Source: Clostridia bacterium (GTDB taxonomy: Bacteria; Bacillota; Clostridia; UMGS1883). Taken from it: a stretch of 7,563 bases of DNA. The position numbers and the translations under genes were made by a program. Location of the stretch: the NCBI GenBank assembly GCA_021202495.1, contig JAJQCX010000070.1, positions 1-7,563 on the forward strand, given 5' to 3'. The notes beneath the pieces are model-generated. The model did no database searches. It was not told where the DNA came from and saw nothing but the letters and a program-made list of their open reading frames with translations. This document shows, one piece after another, positions 1 to 5,112 of the stretch (within the stretch, counting starts at the first letter, position 1; each line of letters starts with the position of its first letter).

Positions 1-51
1 AACGGCATGTACGGTGGTGTGAGAGGAGGGAGAAAATCCCTCCTACTCGAT
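1..51 (+). mobile_element. Group II intron 3' end (domain V 3' half and domain VI), cut by window edge
   Basis: Group II introns are self-splicing retroelements. Their catalytic domain V and branch-point domain VI lie at the 3' end, after the maturase gene. Bases 1-18 (ending GTACGGTGGT) read like the 3' strand of domain V, whose 5' strand would lie left of the window. Bases 21-48 fold as domain VI: 24-31 pairs perfectly with 37-44 around a GAAAA loop, 21-23 pairs with 46-48, and A45 is left bulged between the two helices, as expected for the branch-point adenosine. The element would end at AT (50-51), seven bases counted from A45, matching the usual AY 3' end. The sequence resembles the 3' ends of bacterial class C introns. 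That resemblance is recalled, and domains I-IV and the maturase cannot be seen, so activity is unknown. Confidence 0.75.
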
Positions 52-66
52 CGCTGCGGCGCAGGC

Positions 67-86
67 GGGCGGAGCAAGCCCCGCCC
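67..86. repeat. GC-rich palindromic repeat, copy 1
   Basis: GGGCGG (67-72) pairs with CCGCCC (81-86) around the loop AGCAAGCC. The same loop and a near-identical stem recur at 151-170, and the flank to the right is also partly alike (CCCTTACAACC against CCCTACGACC). It looks like a member of a dispersed intergenic palindrome family of the REP type. There is no T-run on either side, so it is a poor intrinsic terminator. Confidence 0.6.
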
Positions 87-104
87 TTACAACCGACACC
101 GCGA

Positions 105-119
105 GAAAATCGCGTAAAG
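105..119. repeat. Small inverted repeat between palindrome copies
   Basis: A five-base inverted repeat, CGCGA and TCGCG, encloses a GAAAA loop in the stretch around 100-117. It lies between the two AGCAAGC palindromes. It is probably part of the same composite intergenic repeat cluster, and no function is evident. Exact end points are approximate to a few bases. Confidence 0.3.
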
Positions 120-150
120 ATGGCTGATTTATGGTTTGGCGGCAGACCGC

Positions 151-170
151 GGCGGGAGCAAGCCCCCGCC
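151..170. repeat. GC-rich palindromic repeat, copy 2
   Basis: GGCGGG (151-156) pairs with CCCGCC (165-170) around AGCAAGCC, the same loop as copy 1 at 67-86. The two copies are 84 bp apart and in the same orientation. They look like a dispersed intergenic repeat rather than a terminator, as no T-tract follows on either strand. Confidence 0.6.
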
Positions 171-222
171 CTACGACCAAGACAGCAGGATTTTGTAAGG
201 GTAGTGCCGCGATAGCGGGGGC

Positions 223-268
223 GGTCAAGCGGGACGCTTGCGGCGGGAGAGGTCAAGCGGAACGCTTG
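223..268. repeat. Tandem pair of 18-bp palindromic repeats reaching into the aminotransferase 3' end
   Basis: GGTCAAGCGGGACGCTTG (223-240) and GGTCAAGCGGAACGCTTG (251-268) differ at one base and repeat with a 28-bp period. Each contains the hairpin CAAGCG-(3 nt)-CGCTTG. On the minus strand the right-hand copy encodes the last four residues, Lys-Arg-Ser-Ala, and the TGA stop of the aminotransferase. The stems sit just past the end of that operon and could cap or slow 3' decay of the mRNA, as REP elements can. Neither is followed by a T-run, so they are not typical terminators. Confidence 0.7.
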
Positions 269-1431
269 TGGCGTTCGACGAATTTTGCTATGCGGTTTAA
301 GGCTTCTTCGATGTTTTTTATCGAGTAGGCGTAGCTGCAGCGGATGAAGCCTTCGCCGGACGCGCCGAAGGCGGTGCCGGGAACTACGGCCACCTTTTCT
401 TCCTCTAACAGCTTTTGCGCAAATTCCTCGCTTGTGAAGCCGGTTTCGGAAATGCTGGGGAAAACGTAGAACGCGCCTTCGGGCTCAAAGCAGCTCAGCC
501 CCATGCTGCGGAACCCGTTTACCATGACGCGGCGGCGGTAGTTATATTCACGGCACATATGTTCAACGTCGGCGTCGCAGTTTTTGAGCGCTTCGATGGC
601 GGCGTATTGTCCCGTTGTGGGAGCGCACATGATGGCGTATTGATGTATTTTTTTTATCACCGCCGAAAGCGGAGCGGGGGAAGCGGCATAGCCCAAGCGC
701 CAGCCTGTCATGGCGAAGGCTTTGGAAAAGCCGTTTACGGTGACGGTTCGCTCGCGCATACCGTCGATTGAGGCAAATGAAACGTGCTTTCTGCCATAAG
801 TAAGTTCGGAATATATCTCGTCCGAAAGAACGATAACGTTCGTGGGACGGAGAACGTCGGCAATCTTTTCAAGGTCTTCCTTTGTCATAATTGCGCCGGT
901 GGGGTTGTTGGGGAAGGGAAGAACGAGAACCTTTGTCTTGTCTGTCAGCTTTTCGGAAAGCTTTTCGGGTGTGAGCTTGAAATTGTCCTTTTCCTCGGTG
1001 ACAATCGGCACGGGCGTGCCGCCGGCTAAAAGAGTGCAGGGCTTGTAGCAGACAAAGCTCGGCTCGGGAATGAGCACCTCGTCGCCCGGCTCCAAAAGGG
1101 CGCGGAGCGTGATGTCAATCGCCTCGCTGCCGCCGACCGTGACGACAATTTCATCTGAGGCGTCGTATTGGAGGTTGTATTTTCGCGCCAAATAGCGCGA
1201 AATTTCCTCGCGAAGTTCAGCAAGACCCGAATTTGAGGTATAGTGAGTGAAGCCCTTTTCGAGCGAATAGATGCCTGCCTCGCGGATTGTCCACGGGGTG
1301 ACAAAGTCGGGTTCTCCGACACCGAGGGAAATCGCGTCCTTCATTTCGCTGACGATGTCGAAAAATTTGCGTATGCCCGAAGGGGGAATTGATGCGGAGG
1401 TTTTGGCGAGAGCCTTTTCGTAATCAATCAT
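253..1431 (-). CDS. PLP-dependent class I/II aminotransferase, AlaT (YugH)-like
   Basis: A cytosolic fold-type I aminotransferase of 392 residues, the usual family length. It moves an amino group between an amino acid and a 2-oxo acid using pyridoxal phosphate. Visible signatures are the substrate-end GVGEPDF (37-43), the NNPTG loop (175-179, cofactor-binding Asn176), SDEIYSELTY (203-212) with Asp204 contacting the pyridine nitrogen, NGFSKAFAMTGWRLGY (233-248) with Schiff-base Lys237, and Arg364, which should bind the substrate carboxylate. The start ATG overlaps the regulator's TGA (ATGA), with a GGGAGGT site nine bases upstream. The sequence and the Lrp-type partner resemble B. subtilis AlaT (YugH) with AlaR (YugG), so alanine-glutamate transamination is my best guess. 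An aspartate or aromatic substrate is not excluded. Its last four codons and stop lie in a palindromic repeat. Confidence 0.93.
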   Translation of the reverse strand: MIDYEKALAKTSASIPPSGIRKFFDIVSEMKDAISLGVGEPDFVTPWTIREAGIYSLEKGFTHYTSNSGLAELREEISRYLARKYNLQYDASDEIVVTVGGSEAIDITLRALLEPGDEVLIPEPSFVCYKPCTLLAGGTPVPIVTEEKDNFKLTPEKLSEKLTDKTKVLVLPFPNNPTGAIMTKEDLEKIADVLRPTNVIVLSDEIYSELTYGRKHVSFASIDGMRERTVTVNGFSKAFAMTGWRLGYAASPAPLSAVIKKIHQYAIMCAPTTGQYAAIEALKNCDADVEHMCREYNYRRRVMVNGFRSMGLSCFEPEGAFYVFPSISETGFTSEEFAQKLLEEEKVAVVPGTAFGASGEGFIRCSYAYSIKNIEEALNRIAKFVERHKRSA

Positions 1432-1910
1432 AAGGTGATTACCTCCCGCATATCCTCCTCCTGATTTTCAAAGAGGACGTTTTCTTTCTTATAAGTCTTC
1501 AAAACAAAGTGGGTTGCCGTGGAAACGACCGAATCCATCTGCGCGAGCTTTTCGGAAACGAAGCGCGCGACGTCCTGAAGGGTTTTGTCCTCGACCTCAA
1601 GCAAAAGGTCATATGCGCCGCTCATGAGAGTGAGGCTTTTGACCTGCGGATATTTATAAATGCGTTCGGCGATTTTGTCAAAGCCTTCGCCGCGCTGAGG
1701 GGTGATTTTGAGCTCTATATATGCTTTTATCCAGCTTTTGTCGGTCTTTTCCCAATTGACGAGTGTGCGGTAGCCCAAGATAATCTTTTCGTCTTCAAGC
1801 TTCTTTACGGCGGCGGCGACTTCATTCTCGTCTGCGTTGAGCATGAGCGCGAGCTGCGGTATTGTTGTTCGGGAATCGTTTTCAAGTATGGATAGAATTT
1901 CTTTCTGCAT
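1428..1910 (-). CDS. Lrp/AsnC-family transcriptional regulator, AlaR-like
   Basis: A 160-residue DNA-binding regulator of the feast/famine family, which usually forms dimers or octamers and senses an amino acid. Residues 1-55 make the winged helix-turn-helix: the N-terminal helix MQKEILSILEND, then TTIPQLALMLNADENEVAAA as helix-turn-helix, and a wing ending ILGYRTLVN. Residues 60-140 are the RAM (Lrp/AsnC ligand-binding) domain with its SGAYD turn (97-101), the region where effector binds in the family. An acidic tail (147-160) follows. The start is set by GGAGG eight bases upstream. It is first in a two-gene operon and overlaps the aminotransferase by four bases, so it probably regulates its own operon in response to that enzyme's substrate or product. 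Palindromes at 1970-1987 and 2024-2044 are candidate binding sites. Confidence 0.92.
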   Translation of the reverse strand: MQKEILSILENDSRTTIPQLALMLNADENEVAAAVKKLEDEKIILGYRTLVNWEKTDKSWIKAYIELKITPQRGEGFDKIAERIYKYPQVKSLTLMSGAYDLLLEVEDKTLQDVARFVSEKLAQMDSVVSTATHFVLKTYKKENVLFENQEEDMREVITL

Positions 1911-1941
1911 GATTTATACCTCCGATAAAAACATTGAATGT

Positions 1942-1950
1942 ATTATATCA
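1942..1950 (-). promoter_or_regulatory. Extended -10 promoter of the Lrp-aminotransferase operon
   Basis: On the minus strand bases 1950-1942 read TGATATAAT, a perfect TATAAT with the TGn extension. No good -35 is visible (best about 3 of 6), which fits an extended -10 promoter or one needing an activator. Transcription would start near 1935 and leave a leader of about 25 bases containing the GGAGG site. A small ATCC-GAA-GGAT inverted repeat (1950-1960) sits just upstream. Confidence 0.6.
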
Positions 1951-1969
1951 TCCGAAGGATTTTTGATAT

Positions 1970-1987
1970 AATTGCATTAATGCGATT
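1970..1987. promoter_or_regulatory. Candidate Lrp/AsnC operator, palindrome 1
   Basis: A near-perfect 18-bp palindrome matching its reverse complement at 16 of 18 positions, with the perfect core GCATTAATGC (1974-1983). It lies 20 bp upstream of the regulator's -10. AT-centred palindromes of this size are typical Lrp/AsnC sites, and these regulators usually bind their own upstream region. Assignment to this regulator is inference. Confidence 0.45.
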
Positions 1988-2023
1988 ATTATATACCACA
2001 TTTCCGAAAAAAGCTACTGTTTT

Positions 2024-2044
2024 TTTGAAATAATATTATTCAAA
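2024..2044. promoter_or_regulatory. Candidate operator, palindrome 2
   Basis: TTTGAA and TTCAAA arms flank an all-AT centre. Removing one A would make a perfect 20-bp palindrome. Its centre is about 55 bp from the centre of the palindrome at 1970-1987, roughly five helical turns, and it lies between the two divergent promoters. It could be a second site for the Lrp-type protein. AT-rich DNA throws up such palindromes easily, so confidence is modest. Confidence 0.35.
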
Positions 2045-2071
2045 TCGGCAGGTGGAGAAAATTTTTTGCCG

Positions 2072-2100
2072 TTCGTGCCAAATTCGTGCATTTCGTGCCA
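2072..2100 (+). repeat. Three phased direct repeats TTCGTGC upstream of the LRR gene promoter
   Basis: TTCGTGCCA (2072-2080), TTCGTGCA (2083-2090) and TTCGTGCCA (2092-2100) repeat at 11- and 9-bp steps, about one helical turn each, so all would face the same side of the DNA. The last copy ends six bases before the -35 of the LRR gene promoter, where an activator would bind. No known regulator motif is recognised. Confidence 0.55.
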
Positions 2101-2106
2101 AGGGGA

Positions 2107-2134
2107 TTGCAAATTTTTTGTGGAATGATATAAT
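2107..2134 (+). promoter_or_regulatory. Promoter of the BspA-like LRR gene
   Basis: TTGCAA (2107-2112) is separated by 16 bp from TATAAT (2129-2134), which carries the TGA extension (2126-2128). The start would be near 2141, giving a leader of about 33 bases with the ribosome site AAAGGAG at 2157-2163. The weak -35 and the phased repeats just upstream suggest regulated expression. Confidence 0.65.
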
Positions 2135-2156
2135 AATTTACATGAAATTCTAATAA

Positions 2157-2163
2157 AAAGGAG
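2157..2163 (+). promoter_or_regulatory. Ribosome binding site that fixes the LRR gene start at ATG 2174
   Basis: AAAGGAG lies ten bases before ATG 2174. The in-frame GTG at 2165 is only one base from it, too close to be used, so the protein starts MYKLKR, a normal signal-peptide start. Confidence 0.7.
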
Positions 2164-2173
2164 AGTGGCTGTT

Positions 2174-4345
2174 ATGTACAAATTGAAGAGAGCCGTAGCG
2201 CTGATTTTGTGCGCGGCGATGCTGCTGTGCTTTGTTCCGGCGGCGGGCGCGGCTGAAACGGAGGGCGTTTGCGGCGACAATCTGACTTGGGCGCTTGAGG
2301 GAGAGAAGCTTATTATCAGCGGCACGGGGAGGATGTATGACTATAAGAGTACGCCGCCTTGGTGCGGTCTTGAGTTTTCGGAGGCTGTGATAGGCGACGG
2401 CGTGACAAGCATAGGTAGCTACGCGTTTTATAAGTGCGACAGTTTAAAATTCATAACTGTTCCCGCGGGGATTACAAGCGTGGGAAAGATGGCTTTTGCC
2501 GCGTGTGACGGGGTGTATATAAAGGTTGACGGCGAAAATCCCTATTACACATCGGTAAACGGGGTGCTTTTCAATAAGGATGAAACGGAGCTTATCGCAT
2601 ATGCGAAAAACGTGAGCAATTCATATTCCGTTCCCTCGGGTGTGAAGGTTATTGCGGAGAGCGCATTTTACGGCAACGACGTTTTGGAGGAGGTGAGCAT
2701 ACCTTCGGGAGTGACTTCGATAGGAAGTGAGGCGTTCGCTCACTGCGACAGCCTTATGAGCATAACGCTGCCTTCGGGTGTGATAAGTATAGGGGACGGG
2801 GCTTTTTGCGGCTGTTGGAGTTTGGAGAGCATAACGCTCCCCACAACTATTACGAGCATCGGTGAGGGTGCGTTTGACGATACGTATTATTATGACCATG
2901 ATGATAATTGGGACGAAGACGGGGCGCTGTACATAGGAAAATATTTGATAGCGGGATTCTCCGTGGGAGATTACGCAATAAAAAGCGGAACGCTTGTGAT
3001 TGCGGACGGTGCGCTTTGCGGATGTGATATGACCGGTGTAACTATTCCGTCAAGTGTAAAGAAAATAGGAAATGAAGCGTTTTACGGTTGTTACGCAATG
3101 ACGAGTGCGACGATAAAGAGCGGCGTGACAAGCATCGGCGACGGTGCTTTTGCGGAGTGTTATGCGTTGGAGAGCATCACAATACCGTCAAGCGTGAAAA
3201 CGATAGGCGATAACGCTTTTTACGGCTGTTACGCAATGACGAGCGCGACGATAAAAAGCGGAGCGGAAAGCATCGGAAATGCCGCTTTTGCCGAGTGTTA
3301 TGCATTGGAAAGCATAATAATACCGTCAAGCGTGAAAACGATAGGCGATGAAGTGTTTTACGGCTGTTATGCAATGACGAGCGCGACGATAAAGAGCGGA
3401 GCGGAAAGAATCGGCGATTATGCTTTTGCCGTATGCTTTGCGCTTGAGAGCATAACAATACCGTCGAGTGTGACTGAGATTGGTGATATGGCGTTCTATG
3501 GCTGCGACAGCCTAACGAGTATAACAATTCCTTCAAGTGTGACAAAGATTGGCGATAGCGCGTTTGAAAGCTGCGAGGCATTGGAAAACATTTCACTTTC
3601 GAGTAATTTGACAAGCATAGGAAGTACGGCTTTCGGTTATTGTTATTCCTTGCGTGAAATAACGATACCGTCAAGCGTGACGAGCATAGGAATTGAAGTA
3701 TTTATCGGCTGCGACTTGGCAATTGAGGTTGATGCGGAAAATTTGTATTACAGTGCATCCGGAGGAGTGCTTTTTGACAAGAGCGGGACGGAGCTTGTGT
3801 CTTACGCGAAAGATGCGTCAAGCTATGTTGTTCCCGACGGGGTGGAAACGATATGCGATTACGCGTTTGAATACAGTAATTTAAAGAGCGTGACAATTCC
3901 GGCGAGTGTGACGAGCATTTGTGACGGCGCGTTTTACCGCTGTATTAAGCTTGATGATGTATATTACGGCGGGAGCGGAAAGGAATGGGAAAGCGTTGCT
4001 ATAGGTTCGGGAAATTATTTTCTTTTGAATGCGAGTATTTATCCGTGCGATTATGTGTATGAGGGAGAATACTATTACACAATTAAATCAATCTCGGAAA
4101 ACGGCACTGTCAAGCTGGTGAAGAATATGCCCTGTGACGAGGGCGGAGTTCTTGCGGCGGCAAAATACCGTGACGGGATTTTGATTGAAGTGAAGCTGAC
4201 GGAAATCGGGGAAATTGATATGACGGCAACGACGGAGATTGAAACGAGTCTTTCTGCGGGGAAAAACGAAACACTTAAGGCATTTGTTTGGAAGGGATTG
4301 AATGATGAAGTGCCGTTGAGTGATGTTGCGGTGTATGAGGGATAA
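2174..4345 (+). CDS. Secreted BspA-like leucine-rich repeat (LRR_5) protein
   Basis: A 723-residue extracellular protein. Residues 1-27 form a signal peptide (KLKR, hydrophobic core, cleavage near AGA/AE). An N-terminal cap, about 33-75, contains CGDNLTW and ISGTG, common in clostridial proteins of this type. About sixteen 23-residue repeats follow, consensus SITIPSSVTSIGDxAFxGCxxLE, the TpLRR/BspA class that forms a solenoid and often binds host or bacterial surfaces. Two copies of a YY-xxxxGVLF-xxxxTELxxYAK module interrupt the array (near 116-162, and again after the main block), and a third, looser insert covers about 237-277. Residues 288-425 are three copies of a 46-residue double repeat. 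The last ~100 residues form a separate beta-rich domain ending in LKAFVWKGLN, seen in other clostridial secreted proteins. No LPXTG motif, S-layer domain or C-terminal membrane helix is present, so how it is held at the surface is unknown. Adhesion is inferred from the family. Confidence 0.9.
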   Translation: MYKLKRAVALILCAAMLLCFVPAAGAAETEGVCGDNLTWALEGEKLIISGTGRMYDYKSTPPWCGLEFSEAVIGDGVTSIGSYAFYKCDSLKFITVPAGITSVGKMAFAACDGVYIKVDGENPYYTSVNGVLFNKDETELIAYAKNVSNSYSVPSGVKVIAESAFYGNDVLEEVSIPSGVTSIGSEAFAHCDSLMSITLPSGVISIGDGAFCGCWSLESITLPTTITSIGEGAFDDTYYYDHDDNWDEDGALYIGKYLIAGFSVGDYAIKSGTLVIADGALCGCDMTGVTIPSSVKKIGNEAFYGCYAMTSATIKSGVTSIGDGAFAECYALESITIPSSVKTIGDNAFYGCYAMTSATIKSGAESIGNAAFAECYALESIIIPSSVKTIGDEVFYGCYAMTSATIKSGAERIGDYAFAVCFALESITIPSSVTEIGDMAFYGCDSLTSITIPSSVTKIGDSAFESCEALENISLSSNLTSIGSTAFGYCYSLREITIPSSVTSIGIEVFIGCDLAIEVDAENLYYSASGGVLFDKSGTELVSYAKDASSYVVPDGVETICDYAFEYSNLKSVTIPASVTSICDGAFYRCIKLDDVYYGGSGKEWESVAIGSGNYFLLNASIYPCDYVYEGEYYYTIKSISENGTVKLVKNMPCDEGGVLAAAKYRDGILIEVKLTEIGEIDMTATTEIETSLSAGKNETLKAFVWKGLNDEVPLSDVAVYEG
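3035..3448 (+). repeat. Three tandem 138-bp units inside the LRR gene
   Basis: Units 3035-3172, 3173-3310 and 3311-3448 each encode 46 residues made of one IPSSV-type and one IKSG-type LRR. They share long exact stretches, including 30 identical bases starting at 3182 and at 3320, exactly 138 bp apart. This points to recent in-frame duplication of a two-repeat block and to likely copy-number change by recombination. Confidence 0.8.
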
Positions 4346-4351
4346 AGATGG

Positions 4352-4380
4352 AACGGGAGCCTGCGGGCTCTCGTTTTTTC
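4352..4380 (+). terminator. Intrinsic terminator of the LRR gene
   Basis: A ten-base-pair stem (4352-4361 with 4366-4375, one G-T pair) and a TGCG loop run into TTTTTT (4374-4379). It starts seven bases after the LRR stop codon and separates that gene from the next promoter, whose -35 begins only five bases later. Confidence 0.85.
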
Positions 4381-4384
4381 ACGG

Positions 4385-4414
4385 TTGACAATGGGTGAAT
4401 GAGGGATGTATAAT
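4385..4414 (+). promoter_or_regulatory. Consensus sigma-A promoter of the membrane protein-radA-SDR operon
   Basis: A perfect TTGACA (4385-4390), an 18-bp spacer and a perfect TATAAT (4409-4414). Transcription would begin near 4421. The ATG at 4425 would then be nearly leaderless and has no ribosome site, which supports a start at ATG 4449. Two perfect hexamers suggest strong, constitutive expression. Confidence 0.8.
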
Positions 4415-4448
4415 AATATAAAAAATGACGAATCGGAGAGATAAGAGG

Positions 4449-5099
4449 ATGAAGAAAATTTCACATATGAAAAAACCGGCATGGGTGTTGGGCGTTTTGT
4501 TTTGCACGCTGGGGATTGCGCTTTGTACCAAGGCGGGGCTGGGGCTTTCGATGATAGCCGCGCCGCCTTACATAATACATGTTAAGCTGTCCCGGTATTT
4601 TTCGTTTTACACGCAAGGCATGTCGGAATATGTGTTTCAGTTTATTTTGCTGGTGGTGACAGGCTTAATTTGCCGCACGTTTCGCATGAGGTGGCTTTTG
4701 TCGTTTGTGACGGCGGTGATTTCGGGATTTGCGCTTGACGGGTGGTTTTTGCTCTTTGGGGGAAACGGGGTTGTGGAAAGTATAGCTGTGAGAGTGGCGC
4801 TCTTTATCTTCGGCGAGCTTTTCACGGCGCTGGCAATTGCATTTTATTTCAGAACGAATTTGCCGCAGCAGGTTTATGAGCTGCTTGTGGCGGAGGTTTC
4901 GGCAAGATATAATTTAAACCGTGACAAGGTGAAAATGGTAAACGATGTGTCATATTTGGCGCTGTCGGTTATTTTGGCGTTGGTGTTAAACAGGTCGCTG
5001 CAGGGCGTGGGGATCGGCACGGTTGTGATAACGCTTGTGAACGCGCCGCTGATTGCGATCTTCGGGAAGATTTTAGATAAATTATTTATATTTGATTGA
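4449..5099 (+). CDS. YczE/YitT-type multipass membrane protein
   Basis: A 216-residue integral membrane protein with about five or six helices: near 11-38, 56-76, 82-104, 111-134, 165-184 and 186-214. Features that recall the YczE/YyaS/YitT family are the early GLGLSMIAAPPY (30-41), the PQQVYELL segment (139-146) after helix 4, and the GVGIGTVVITLVNAPL stretch (186-201) in the last helix. The molecular role of the family is unknown; a transport function has been guessed. I chose ATG 4449 because GGAG (4435-4438) lies ten bases upstream and the promoter start falls near 4421. The upstream in-frame ATG 4425 would add eight residues. It is first in the operon, 13 bases before radA; nothing in the sequence links it to DNA repair. 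Confidence 0.75.
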   Translation: MKKISHMKKPAWVLGVLFCTLGIALCTKAGLGLSMIAAPPYIIHVKLSRYFSFYTQGMSEYVFQFILLVVTGLICRTFRMRWLLSFVTAVISGFALDGWFLLFGGNGVVESIAVRVALFIFGELFTALAIAFYFRTNLPQQVYELLVAEVSARYNLNRDKVKMVNDVSYLALSVILALVLNRSLQGVGIGTVVITLVNAPLIAIFGKILDKLFIFD

Positions 5100-5101
5100 G
5101 T

Positions 5102-5106
5102 GGGAG
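5102..5106 (+). promoter_or_regulatory. Ribosome binding site that fixes the radA start at ATG 5113
   Basis: GGGAG lies six bases before ATG 5113. The alternative in-frame TTG at 5092 has no upstream site and would overlap the previous gene. The ATG start also gives the usual short N-terminus before the zinc finger. Confidence 0.7.
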
Positions 5107-5112
5107 ATTGAA

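Noticed and set aside
24..44. Perfect 8-bp hairpin with GAAAA loop, at first read as an intergenic REP palindrome or terminator
   Set aside because: The flanking GAG/CTC pairing with bulged A45 and the preceding GTACGGTGGT fit group II intron domain VI better, and no T-run follows.
223..240. Left tandem hairpin as the terminator of the Lrp-aminotransferase operon
   Set aside because: Short GC stem with no T-tract on the minus strand; better explained as a repeat. No clear terminator for this operon is visible in the window.
223..268. CRISPR-like array from the repeated 18-mers
   Set aside because: Only two copies, a 10-bp gap and no cas genes; palindromic intergenic repeat is the simpler reading.
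43..328. Small ORFs on both strands in the left intergenic region (61 and 65 codons)
   Set aside because: They are read through the GC-rich palindromes, giving repeated GLAP-like peptides, and lack ribosome sites; one overlaps the aminotransferase end.
2165..2173. GTG 2165 as the start of the LRR protein
   Set aside because: Only one base from the Shine-Dalgarno sequence; ATG 2174 has proper spacing and gives a typical signal peptide.
3177..3674. 165-codon minus-strand ORF inside the LRR gene
   Set aside because: A shadow of the tandem repeats; its low-complexity Ser/Arg/His-rich product repeats with the LRR period.
4425..4448. ATG 4425 as the start of the membrane protein
   Set aside because: It lies at the predicted transcription start with no ribosome site; ATG 4449 has GGAG at ten bases.
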